Assembly: GCA_030765055.1 (NCBI GenBank)
Contig: CM060955.1
Span: forward strand, 160,376,743-160,440,742
Length of the DNA stretch: 64,000 bases
Direction of reading: 5' to 3'
From: Mantis religiosa
Lineage: Eukaryota > Arthropoda > Insecta > Mantodea > Mantidae
Part shown: positions 42,525 to 53,877 of the stretch, in pieces
How the letters are laid out: each line of letters begins with the position of its first letter
Position numbering within the stretch: position 1 is the stretch's first letter
Position numbers and translations under genes: made by a program
Notes under the pieces: model-generated
The model's input: only the letters and a program-made list of their open reading frames with translations
Databases searched by the model: none
Told to the model about the DNA's origin: nothing

Positions 42525-43900
42525 TATACCGCTCGCAAAAGTTCAAGACATATGAACGCTGGCCAATGTTCAAGCGGAGCGCTGTTGCCAAGCGCGGCGG
42601 GTGTACCGGCAGAAGTTCTGTACATATCACGTTTTACACGCCAGCAAAGCTAATCCCTATTTTTCCTGTAATTAAACAGAACATTAAATATTCCAAAAAC
42701 AGTAAAATCTTACCCTGACACGCGTCTCAGCAGTGGAATAGCAAGCACGGTTTCCAATCCATTAACTTGCTTTTCAACTTCGTGGCTCTTTCCCGGAGAT
42801 TGAAACACAGGCACGCTCCCTGTTTTCTAAGGATGAAGCTGCTTCACTACAAATTCGTGACACTGTGCACACTACCTACACCGCAAGGTTCCAGAGTTAA
42901 TTGTTGCGATTTTGAAATATTGTAACTTTGTGGGTTCGTGAAATGAAAAGTCCAATTACACCACTCAAAAATGTTCTTTATTTCCACCGACTTACAGTTA
43001 AACACTTGCCAATTACACAGAATTACGTAATGCACACAATTACGATTCACCAGTTCGTCCGTTACAATTCCACTTTACGCTCACAATTACGTAAATTCTT
43101 CCGTTGCACGTACACAGTCTTCTCGTCCTTACACTAGCACTGCACTCTTACGCTGCTTGCCAAGAACTCACAGACTCACTCATTGAAGCTCCTTTTTTAT
43201 AGGAATATCACTGTTTTTCTAGAAGTCTCTGGTTTCCGTGAATCACCGCGAAAGTTCTAGGGGACAGGGGAAGGGGAAGGAGGCGGCCAGCGACAAGTGA
43301 CATTTCCCTAATCACCCCTCAGTTAGTGACTGAGATTAATGGGGGGGTGGCTCGGCTGCCCCTGGTCCCTTCTCAGCTGTCGTTGGTTTTGCTTTCCGCT
43401 AATTGGGTGACAATATATACAGTTACCCTATATCCTGGATAGCAGAGCTTTCGTAAAAACTTGTTCATATTAAATATAATTTTTCTGCCCTGAGAATGAA
43501 TCACTTCACGTTTGTTGATGGACAAATCACTTGTCCCAGCTTCGAGGGACATGTTCACGGAATCAATCACAAACACTGCAAAAAGATGTGTATAGTAATA
43601 ATTTAATGTAATATTAGGAATATTTCAGCTCGAATTCGACTCACGACTTAACGATGCGTATTGTAGAGATAGGATTTTTGTACGGTCATGAACACAAAAT
43701 AAAATTCTTTCTTATTATGAGATCGGCATCTATCATTTCAGCTATAAATATCCGAGCGTGATTAATGAGATAGTGTTCTCAGTTCAGGCGCGTGAGATGC
43801 GTGTACCACATTCGGCAGCGCTGGTAGGAGGTGCAAGCGTAGGATTCGCTGGAGTCTGCAGCAGGGCCCGCCTCCATATGTCTAACTTTTGCGAAGTTCT
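42525..43900 (+). mobile_element. DNA transposon G, internally deleted copy
   Basis: The left end CGCTCGCAAAAGTTC and the right end (inward) CTTCGCAAAAGTTAGAC match the ends of the 32.5-kb copy. The interior is collinear with it except that the transposase region is absent: 'gatgcgtgt' joins directly to 'accacattcggcagc'. Without the nested LTR it is about 0.9 kb, a non-autonomous derivative. Confidence 0.7.
42921..43412 (-). mobile_element. Solo Gypsy-type LTR, nested in transposon G
   Basis: Plus-strand view: TGTAACTTTGTGGG... to ...AATTGGGTGACA, 492 bp, flanked by ATAT (42917-42920 and 43413-43416). The G copy at 33.1 kb keeps the empty site ('gaaatctacagttg', corresponding to 'gaaatatacagttac' here). 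No internal Gypsy sequence. Confidence 0.9.
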
Positions 43901-44090
43901 GGTTGTGCTGTGTAGAGACTGTAGAATACAAATTAACCAAAGACGACCCACTTCTGTTACAGCTGTTACATCTTTGGAAAGTGATCAGTTAAGAATATCA
44001 ATATTTACAAAGAAGAATTTCGTTATTCCTCTGATTATTTATATACTTATATAAACCTTAATTTGGTGTTATGTTTTATTAACAAATATG

Positions 44091-44215
44091 TCCGCCTCTA
44101 TAGCGTAGGTGATAGCCTGTCTGCTTCACGTTCAAGAAGTTCCGAGTTCGAATCTCGGTCAGGCTGAGTTATCTGGATATGGGTTTTTTTCCCGAGGATT
44201 CTCTTATCCAGTAAT
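44091..44215 (+). mobile_element. SINE B, 3'-truncated
   Basis: Well-kept head (GTCCGCCTCTATAGCGTAGG, B box 'gagttcgaatctcggtc') and the first part of the body, stopping at 'ctcttatcc'. Confidence 0.8.
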
Positions 44216-45074
44216 TACTGTTACATATAATTATGATAATTGAAATGACCTAGTACCACGGATAGCTTAAATCACCGTATCCAACTTGAAAATAATCGAG
44301 CAATTTGAATAAAGTGAAATGCAGAATAAGCAGGCTTAGTCAAAGCAAGAAGATAGTATCTGCGAAGTGATATGTTACCCATTCATTATACTTACTGCTG
44401 TTTTCCTACTAATCACTGCCATCTCTTGCTGTAAGTACCCAACTTTGCCAACCAGTCCTTGTTTATCTAGCCATTCATCTATTGAATGCAGTCCAACAGT
44501 GATTCTTTATGAATGCACAAACACACTTACATCTTCCGGATTTCATATTCAGGAGAACATAAAATGGCGAAATTGCGGCGATAAAATTACCGCTGGCTAC
44601 TGATATTGCAGTTTCGTTTGTCTTATCCCAGTCCATTCGTGTTTAATGTTGTAAACAAACTTAGCGAAGCCTTCGTTTTTTCCACACGCTCAGCTGTTTC
44701 TTGTTCTTACTCCTAACAAAACAAGCTCCCATATGTTAATTGCTTTGGTGCTTTTTTGTAGTCTCGTGGAGAATTTGCTTACATAATCCGTGCGTCTGTT
44801 GAATATAAAACTCAACTTGCTGTAGTTTTATGACGACCTCTGGCGGTTCGTGTTTACAGCCCAGATTTCAGTTTAGTGCGAGGATTATTACTTCTTCGCT
44901 GATACGGGTAAATTAATGGACATTGCCATATCTAAGTGTATACCCATCTCCACCGTAGACCGTTTTGTCCTCGGGAAAACTCCGAGATTGTGGGAAGGAC
45001 GCCAGGTTCTGTTTCTTTGTTTGGACTTAAAATCTGCAGTGTTTTATCACAAGTCAAGTTTTGTTATTCCGAAA
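44216..45074. other. No gene recognised
   Basis: About 860 bp; the plus frame at 44367-44603 is AT-rich and unsupported. Confidence 0.4.
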
Positions 45075-46110
45075 AAGGATTGGATTATTCGGAGGGGATT
45101 CGGCACTTCGACCAGACTGGTTTTTTGTGCCTATGGCCCAAGTGGAGCACACCCGGGAGGGAGAATAAGGTGAGAAGACACAGGGGACGGCCGACACCAA
45201 GGAGTCAGTACAATACAGAGGGCGGGGTCCTTACACTTTGCTAGATACAAACTCCCCGGCTGTCCAGGACAATCGTCATTCTATCTATCGTGGCCGCGGA
45301 AGATGGTCGAGGTCTACCCGGAAGCGCCACGGCAATTTTCCGGGGTCTTTCCATTAGGACAAGACCTGGAGTCTAAAAAGCCGCCCCCCTCATTAAAGGG
45401 TGGAAGTGGATACGCCTTTTACGCGCGTCAACCCAATAGGGAAGACTACCGAACAACCTCGGTGGAGGCGCCGGTGGTCTAGCACACCATGCTCCTTGCT
45501 CTGCAGGCAAGCACCCGGATTGTTTTAGGCGGCCCTCAACCCCGTCCGCCGGCTGAGCCACACAGACGTTCCCAATCTCCCTTGGGTATCGGGAACCACT
45601 GTCACACCGAAGCCTACCTAAACGAGCAACTGATCAATGGGAGGGGCTCGGATGCTCCATCCGGTGTACTTTTAGTATCCTCAGAAGTACCACGAGTGCT
45701 AGGGGTTCGCAGCGCTCGCACTTCGGCAGCTGAAGGGGACGGATCCCCTCCCCTACCGGACGTGGCCCCGGAACTGTCATGAGGCCGGTTCGGAGACCGG
45801 AGGACGCCGCCCCCCAACCACAGAGTAAGGTAGATTCCAGGGAGGCTTACACAACCGGCATCTCGCCAGCCCGTTCCTGTACCGGCCGACTAGGCCGGCT
45901 CGGAGACTGGAGTCCGTCCCGCCGCAAAAGAAACTGTTTACCCAGAGCATATCATGCCGCCATGCACCGGTGGGACTCCCGCCGACACTTCTACCCTGAA
46001 AGAAACCATGAGAGAGATGATGTGAGATGATAATGGTGGTGACAGGAAATTCGGGGGATGTAATTAACTTAGCGCCTAGCGACTCTAGGAAAACCCCCGA
46101 TAAAACCATG
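45075..46110 (-). mobile_element. Element C, long copy
   Basis: On the minus strand it matches element C at 22.2-22.68 kb at both ends: 'ttaattacatcccccg', 'agggtagaagtgtcggcggg' and 'ctccagtctccg' on one side, 'ccgccctctgt' and 'cgaatcccctccg' on the other. It carries about 450 bp of extra GC-rich interior. The tRNA-like head of the short copy is not seen. Several open frames cross it on both strands, as expected in GC-rich DNA. Confidence 0.65.
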
Positions 46111-46162
46111 GGTCAACAAGCTTTTTACGGTGATTTATGCCGTGTTACAGTTACTAAAATAT

Positions 46163-46643
46163 TGTCACCCAATTATCGGAAAGCCAGACCAACGACAGCT
46201 GAGAAGGGACCAGAGGCATACGGGCCACACCCACTCATCTATCTCAGTCACTAACTGAGGGGATGATTAGGGAAGTGTCACTTGTCGCTGGCCGCCTCTT
46301 CCCCCCCTCCCCTGCCGTCTGGAACCGCGGTTTTTCACTGAAGTGAGACACTTCGAGAAAACGGCGATATTCCTATAAAAAGGGCTGCAGTGAGTGAATT
46401 GAGTCAGTTCTTGGCGAGCTGTGAGGAGCGCCCAGTGAGGGGACGGACTGCGTACGTGCTTCGGAGGAGTTTACGTAATTGCGAGTGCAAGTGGGACTGT
46501 AACGGACGAACTGGTGAATCGTAATTGTGCGCATTACGTAATTCTGTGTAATTGGCAAGTGTTGAACTGTAAGTCGGTGGAAATAAAGAACATTTTTGAG
46601 TGGTGCAATTCGACTTTTCATTTCACGAACCCACAAAGTCACA
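46163..46643 (+). mobile_element. Solo Gypsy-type LTR
   Basis: TGTCACCCAATTATCGG to ...CAAAGTCACA, 481 bp, flanked by ATAT (46159-46162 and 46644-46647). Contains 'cctataaaaagggctgcag' (TATA region) and 'ggaaataaagaac'. Confidence 0.9.
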
Positions 46644-46649
46644 ATATAG

Positions 46650-47136
46650 CAGAAAAAAGTTTAAGCTTAAAATTACGGTTCTCCCTTTAATTGTATACGC
46701 ATTTTAGCGTTGCTTATATTTTAAATGTATTTTTTAAAATTGTGTTTTCGGGTTGGGATAAAGAGTTAAGTTTAAGAAAAATGTTTTTTATTTGTTATCA
46801 ATATATGGCGGCGTGAGTTAACAGCAATGTGATTTTACCTACCACTAATGCAGTCTAAAAAGCACTTATCACGAGTCTGTATAGCGCCAGTGCGCTGAGC
46901 ACTTATACCTTAATACAAAAGGAACAAGCCTTTGTACGTCTTCGAATTTTAAAATAATTATAGCTGTGAAATCGTAATTCTCTTCCACTGGTCGTGCAAA
47001 TAGATCGAGTTTTAAAGTCTGCACATAACGACCAGCTCGTAAAAGATTACACAATCACATAATGTAATAAAACCATCAAATGTTCATCTTATTAACATAA
47101 AGTTAACATAAAAGAACAAGCTTTGGTAAGAAAGAA
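46650..47136. other. No gene recognised
   Basis: AT-rich, about 490 bp. Confidence 0.4.
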
Positions 47137-47463
47137 TGTCTGGCTATGTAGCGTAGGTGGTGGGCTGTATGCCACACGTTCTAAAGGTCCCGAGTTCGAA
47201 TCTCGGTCACGGTGACTTATCTGGATAAGCTTTTCTTCCGGAGTTTTCCCGTATCCTGAAAGATGAATTCTCGTAACTCTAAGCTCTATGTACCCTGTAC
47301 TCATTTGAACATCATTTCATTCATTGTCTGATATTACTTAACGTCGGAGGTTTTCTCTTATCCTGAAAGATGAATGTCTGGTAGCTCCAACCTATAGACC
47401 CTAGGCTCATTACAGCCATTGAATTGAAGTTCCGACTTGACTTACTTCGGAGAACGTAAGTAA
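47137..47463 (+). mobile_element. SINE B with 2 tandem tail units
   Basis: Head (GTCTGGCTATGTAGCGTAGG; B box 'gagttcgaatctcggtc'), body, junction 'acgtcggaggttttctctta', a second diverged unit, then 'gaacgtaag' and an A-run. It shows the shortest form of the array. Confidence 0.8.
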
Positions 47464-48264
47464 AAAAAAAAAGAAAAAGAATAGTTTGTGCAATATAAGA
47501 AAGAGGGTGTCCTGTAAGTCAATTTGCTTTAAAATAATTGAGAAATAAATTAATTGATTTTCTAAAACCACTAATTTTGCAATGTTCATAAAGTAATGCT
47601 TCTTTAATAATTAGGGATTGTTAACACATGCTTTCTAAAACACATTTGCTATAAAACCTGGCATTACAATTAGAATAATGAATTTAAACAACACAAACGT
47701 AATGTTTACAGTATTATATTTGCCAAATGCCAGACATTTTGTTGGTATTGAGTAATAATGGGCATAAATTCCCACAATACAGCTTATACTCTGTGGATTT
47801 TTCAAATATCCATCGTAAACGTCCAATTTGTTATGCACGGTTCGTACGCTGCTGCGCCCCTCGCTCGGTTATCCATTGCAGAGCTCGTGAACTGTAAGTA
47901 CTTCATAATTTTTGAATGATTTAACACTCCCAACTTTAGGAAGTGCAAACATCTTATCCGGTTAAGTATTTGCGCTTAGAAGTTTGTTTTTGAAAGTGGT
48001 TTGAGCTGCTTCATTACACTATGTCCTCGAACCGCGCTGCGATTGTGTAATTGACTTCATTCTGCTTGATTAAGGAAGGCATTGCGTACCAGCGCTTTGG
48101 CCGACGTACGCTGGAAACTATAATTGGGCCCAAGGACCGTTCAACCATGCAAGGTTTAACAAGCCTAAATGCACTCGAGGATAATCGGTGGAAAAGGCTA
48201 TGATAGGATTATGTTCCTCCACGTGGGCTGCCGAAGAGTGCAGTGTTGGCCCTTGCATGAATGG
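47464..48264. other. No gene recognised
   Basis: About 800 bp before the satellite; the last 130 bp show no match to the satellite unit. Confidence 0.4.
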
Positions 48265-51185
48265 TGTATTACCTGTCTGACGAATGAGTACAGTTGTCTA
48301 TGGGAGGTCGCTCAGTTTTCAGAGATCAGAGAAGACGGGAATATAGTACAGTACAGTCTGACCATCAGTACAGCGTACGTAAAACGACGTATATTGTATT
48401 ACCTGTCTGACGAATGAGTACAGTTATGGGAGGTCGCTCGGTTTAGAGAGATCAGAGAAGACGGGAATACAGTACAGTACAGTCTGACCATCAGTACAGC
48501 GCACGTAACACGACGTATATTGTATTACCTGTCTGACGAATGAGTACAGTTGTTATGGGAGATCGCTCGGTTTAGAGAGATCAGAGAAGACGGGAATATA
48601 GTACAGTACAGTCTGACCATCAGTACAGCGTACGTAACACGACGTATATTGTATTACCTGTCTGACGAATGAGTACAGTTGTTATGGGAGATCGCTCGGT
48701 TTAGAGAGATCAGAGAAGACGGGAATATAGTACAGTACAGTCTGACCATCAGTACAGCGTACGTAACACGACGTATATTGTATTACCTGTCTGACGAATG
48801 AGTACAGTTGTTATGGGAGATCGCTCGGTTTAGAGAGATCAGAGAAGACGGGAATATAGTACAGTACAGTCTGACCATCAGTACAGTGTACGTAACACGA
48901 CGTATATTGTATTACCTGTCTGACGAATGAGTACAGTTGTTATGGGAGATCGCTCGGTTTAGAGAGATCAGAGAAGACGGGAATATAGTACAGTACAGTC
49001 TGACCATCAGTACAGCGTACGTAGCACGACGTATATTGTATTACCTGTCTGACGAATGAGTACAGGTGTTATGGGAGGTCGGTCGGTTTAGAGAGATCAG
49101 AGAAGACGGGAATATAGTACAGTACAGTCTGACCATCAGTACAGCGTACGTAACACGACGTATATTGTATTACCTGTCTGACGAATGAGTACAGTTGTTA
49201 TGGGAGATCGCTCGGTTTAGAGAGATCAGAGAAGACGGGAATATAGTACAGTATAGTCTGACCATCAGTACAGCGTACGTAACACGACGTATATTGTATT
49301 ACCTGTCTGACAAATGAGTACAGTTGTTATGGGAGATCGCTCGGTTTAGAGAGATCAGAGAAGACGGGAATATAGTACAGTACAATCTGACCATCAGTAC
49401 AGCGAACGTAACACGATGTATATTGTATTACCTGTCTGACGAATGAGTCCAGTTATAGGAGATCGCTCGGTTTAGAGAGATCAGAGAAGACGGGAATATA
49501 GTACAGTATAGTCTGACCATCAGTACAGCGTACGTAACACGACGTATATTGTATTACCTGTCTGACGAATGAGTACAGTTGTTATGGGAGATCGCTCGGT
49601 TTAGAGAGATCAGAGAAGACGGGAATATAGTACAGTATAGTCTGACCATCAGTACAGCGTACGTAACACGACGTATATTGTATTACCTGTCTGACAAATG
49701 AGTACAGTTGTTATGGGAGATCGCTCGGTTTAGAGAGATCAGAGAAGACGGGAATATAGTACAGTACAATCTGACCATCAGTACAGCGAACGTAACACGA
49801 TGTATATTGTATTACCTGTCTGACGAATGAGTACAGTTATAGGAGATCGCTCGGTTTAGAGAGATCAGAGAAGACGGGAATATAGTACAGTATAGTCTGA
49901 CCATCAGTACAGCGTACGTAACACGACGTATATTGTATTACCTGTCTGACGAATGAGTACAGTTGTTATGGGAGATCGCTCGGTTTAGAGAGATCAGAGA
50001 AGACGGGAATATAGTACAGTACAGTCTGACCATCAGTACAGCGTACGTAACACGACGTATATTGTATTACCTGTCTGACGAATGAGTACAGTTGTTATGG
50101 GAGATCGCTCGGTTTAGAGAGATCAGAGAAGACGGGAATATAGTACAGTATAGTCTGACCATCAGTACAGCGTACGTAACACGACGTATATTGTATTACC
50201 TGTCTGACAAATGAGTACAGTTGTTATGGGAGATCGCTCGGTTTAGAGAGATCAGAGAAGACGGGAATATAGTACAGTACAATCTGACCATCAGTACAGC
50301 GAACGTAACACGATGTATATTGTATTACCTGTCTGACGAATGAGTACAGTTATAGGAGATCGCTCGGTTTAGAGAGATCAGAGAAGACGGGAATATAGTA
50401 CAGTATAGTCTGACCATCAGTACAGCGTACGTAACACGACGTATATTGTATTACCTGTCTGACGAATGAGTACAGTTGTTATGGGAGATCGCTCGGTTTA
50501 GAGAGATCAGAGAAGACGGGAATATAGTACAGTATAGTCTGACCATCAGTACAGCGTACGTAACACGACGTATATTGTATTACCTGTCTGACAAATGAGT
50601 ACAGTTATGGGAGATCGCTCGGTTTAGAGAGATCAGAGAAGACGGGAATATAGTACAGTACAATCTGACCATCAGTACAGCGAACGTAACACGATGTATA
50701 TTGTATTACCTGTCTGACGAATGAGTACAGTTATAGGAGATCGCTCGGTTTAGAGAGATCAGAGAAGACGGGAATATAGTACAGTATAGTCTGACCATCA
50801 GTACAGCGTACGTAACACGACGTATATTGTATTACCTGTCTGACGAATGAGTACAGTTGTTATGGGAGATCGCTCGGTTTAGAGAGATCAGAGAAGACGG
50901 GAATATAGTACAGTACAGTCTGACCATCAGTACAGCGTACGTAACACGACGTATATTGTATTACCTGTCTGACGAATGAGTACAGTTGTTATGGGAGGTC
51001 ACTCGGTTTAGAGAGATCAGAGAAGACGGGAATATAGCACAGTACAGTCTGACCATCAGTACAGCGTACGTAACACGACGTATATTGTATTACCTGCCTG
51101 ATGAATGAGTACAGTTATGAGAGGTCCCTCGGTTTAGAGAGAACAGAGAAGGCGGAATATAGTACAGTACAGCGTAACACGACGT
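48265..51185. repeat. 129-bp satellite array, about 22 copies
   Basis: Direct repeats of a unit containing 'gtattacctgtctgacgaat', 'gatcgctcggtttagagaga' and 'agtacagtacagtctgacca'. The first and last units are the most diverged. Marker combinations (CAAATGAG with CAATCTGACC with GCGAACG, followed by a unit with the shortened 'gttatagg') recur at 49311, 49694, 50208 and 50592. Spacings are about 383, 514 and 384 bp, that is blocks of three or four units. No coding potential and no relation to the 91-bp satellite. Confidence 0.97.
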
Positions 51186-52554
51186 GAACGCGTGTTGAAG
51201 CTTCCATCAACTGTTCAATGTTTGCTTTTGGGAGTTCAAGATATTTGGATTGCTAGCTCCCATTGTTATATTATCCTCGTGCTGTGATTCCCTGTACCGA
51301 CACTGAGGTTAAAGAAACATAAACCTCTATGTCTGTTAAGCTAGGTGTACTAAATCTAGAATGGGTGAAATAACATTGCTTGTAAGTAGGGCGATAATGA
51401 GAATAACGATGAGCGAGAGGGCCTAGATGTTCTACCGAGGACTCCGAATCATTTTGGATTGGAGATTCACATGAGATACTCAGAGATAATGCCTACACGT
51501 TAATCGGAGTCCTCAGATAATAGCGCGGCGCCCAGCTCGGAATGAGAAGTGGTGATATCCTCCATTTTAATTAACCTATATATAACTTGGTCCCAAATCT
51601 TCCCACAGGCACCGATTTTATCCAATCTTAATTTAGTGACATCCTAAGAACATTCTGATCTGCCTTCTTGTTATGTTACTATAACTAGACCGCCAACAAA
51701 ATGGAGTTAGAGGCGTGGCTTACGAACTACAGCTTTCCTCCTCTATCCTCATTTCAGATTGCCTCTCCTTCATCGCGCGGGCTGCTTTGTTTATCTGTTT
51801 CACTCGCTTTCCCATTCACTGTTACATCCACTCTTTGCGTTTTTTGCCGAATCACTGCTTAGTTCCGCTTAGTTGAGCGATTGTGAGCTCTAGTCCGAGG
51901 TAATTATTTTCTGTAAACTTTGAAAACCAAAACAGTATTAAAATACACGCGTTAGGCGTGGTTGGCGCTCTGTCACATGCAGGAAGAGACTGGTGGGAGT
52001 CACGTGCTGCTTGGATTGCGAGAAGGGGAGAAGGCTCTCCTCGCGCATGCGCACACCGACTGCATTTTGTTTGCGGTCTACCTGTAGCCTCTTTTCTGTT
52101 GTAGGGGTTTTTACTTGAAAAAAAAAAAAAAACAGTGATGTTATCGCTCTTTGAATTTTTTGTTTTCAATATATTTTACTCTAAAACATTCATTCACACT
52201 TACAGATCGCAGAGAATAGGGGCTGTTCAAACTCCATGGTGTTTGTAGATTCTGAACAGTAACATAGAACTGTGCAGACCTCTGAGGTCCGTTAATTAGC
52301 CTGTTAAATTTCAATTCTAGAAGTCCTTTCTGATGCATGCGAATTTTTGTGTAGTCAGGATTATTCCTCATTCTTCATTAAAGCTGAAAATATGAGTGAG
52401 ACAACATATGTGTGAGTGTGTGCGATTTAATTGACCGAGTCACCATTTCTTATTACATAAATTGCTAACGCCTCCAGTTTCATGTCCGCTAGTCCAGAGG
52501 GAGAGCTCAGGTTACATTAAGGTTGGTGAGGGTTTGTACCTGGCAGAGTCATGG
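51186..52554. other. No gene recognised
   Basis: About 1.4 kb. The minus frames 51852-52169 and 52141-52371 do not resemble known proteins. Confidence 0.4.
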
Positions 52555-52558
52555 ATAT

Positions 52559-52810
52559 TGTGACTTTGTGGGTTCGTAGAATTAAAATGCCAGTAGCAGA
52601 AATTCAAAACGTTCTTTATTTCCGCAGAAACACACTTTGGTCAACCCTTGCATTAGCAGAATTACGCAACATACACAATTACAATACTCAAGGTCGTTGA
52701 CCACAACAGGAGAGTTCCCGTTCAAAACACTGCACTACGCTGCACTATCTGTCCCTTATCTTCGCGCCGCACTACCCGTCCCTCAGCATCCCTCAGCAGA
52801 AAAGTAAAGC
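52559..52810 (-). mobile_element. Gypsy-type LTR fragment, second subfamily
   Basis: Starts TGTGACTTTGTGGGTTCGTA, preceded by ATAT (52555-52558), and follows the 16202 fragment rather than the main LTR group ('gcagaaattcaaa'). The other end is lost. A sequence related to the repeat at 39.6 kb begins near 52820. Confidence 0.6.
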
Positions 52811-52814
52811 CGAT

Positions 52815-53654
52815 TGCTCCGAGTGGATAATTTACGGCACGTAAAAGACGGGTCTGTTAAAGAACCCTCTGAGCAAAATTCAGTTGTCTTTCACGCCCAG
52901 TGCAGAATGGTAGTCCGAGAACCAAAGCAGTTAAAGAGCTGTTTTGGCATGTGCCAGGGAATTAAAGGCAGACTGCTAGGCTCCAATGGGTACGCAGGTG
53001 TCAATTCCGTACATTTGCTTGAATTTTCAGTTAGTGAATTACACATTTGAGACTATTAAAACGACTAGCTGAATGTCCCGATATGCACAAAACAACGCAT
53101 CTGCCCTTCAAGCTCAAAAGAGACAAGAAACATCACAAAGAAAAACCGCCGTGTCATTAAAGTCCAGCGGGTGCTGATTTGTTCTCACAGTGGCTTGGCA
53201 AGCCATTCGTTCTGCTCTCACAAATTTGCACATTAAAAGAAGGATGATTTCATTGTTATGAAATTTCTGAATGGGCTACAAGCCATTATGCAAATGTTGA
53301 TGTAGTTCCGTCATTTTTTACGCTCGCATTGCACAAGTGGACTTGTTTAGAATCTTAATAATGAGCTTCTATTTGCATACACTTTACAACACCATTCTAA
53401 GCTCCTTATCACTTGGCAACGAACGTGTGAAAAGCGCATGTCGCATTTTAACAGGTTGTGTGATTCCGTGACGTTTTCCTTATTGTCGCAATTGCTGTGA
53501 ATCATTCCTAGGCGAATTTTGAACAAGATATTTCTCTCTCTTAGGCAGCTCTAAGATTGCACATAAATAGGAACTAAAAGAAAGGCTAGAATGTAAATTC
53601 TAACATGTTCAAATTTTTGTCAAAAGTATTCGATAAACTAGTAATATTGCAAAG
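52815..53654. other. Mostly unassigned; SINE-like fragment at the start
   Basis: The part 52840-52930 shares 'aaagaaccctctgagcaaaa' with the decayed repeat at 39.69-39.76 kb. Nothing is recognised in the rest. Confidence 0.35.
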
Positions 53655-53656
53655 TG

Positions 53657-53792
53657 AAAATGTAAGTAAGGGAAACAACCGGAAAAAAAGAATTATCCAG
53701 ATATCTCATCCTAATCAAGATTCGAACTCTGCGCCTGTTGAATGTGAGGCAGACACGCTATCCCCTGCGCTGCAGAGGCGGGCATTGATTCC
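53657..53792 (-). mobile_element. SINE B head, left arm of a head-to-head pair
   Basis: Minus copy of head and proximal body, from 'gggaatcaatgcccgcctct' (53792 leftward) through B box 'cagagttcgaatcttgatta' to 'ccggttgtttccc'. Confidence 0.8.
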
Positions 53793-53877
53793 CGTTGTAA
53801 TGTGTATGGTTTACAGTAAAATTCACGGCTTATCCGAAACCTTCAGTGGGTATTCTCAGGAAATATACCCATTAAAA

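Noticed and set aside
45489..46109. Several overlapping GC-rich frames on both strands
   Set aside because: They fall within element C, are not shared with its other copy and have no recognisable domains.
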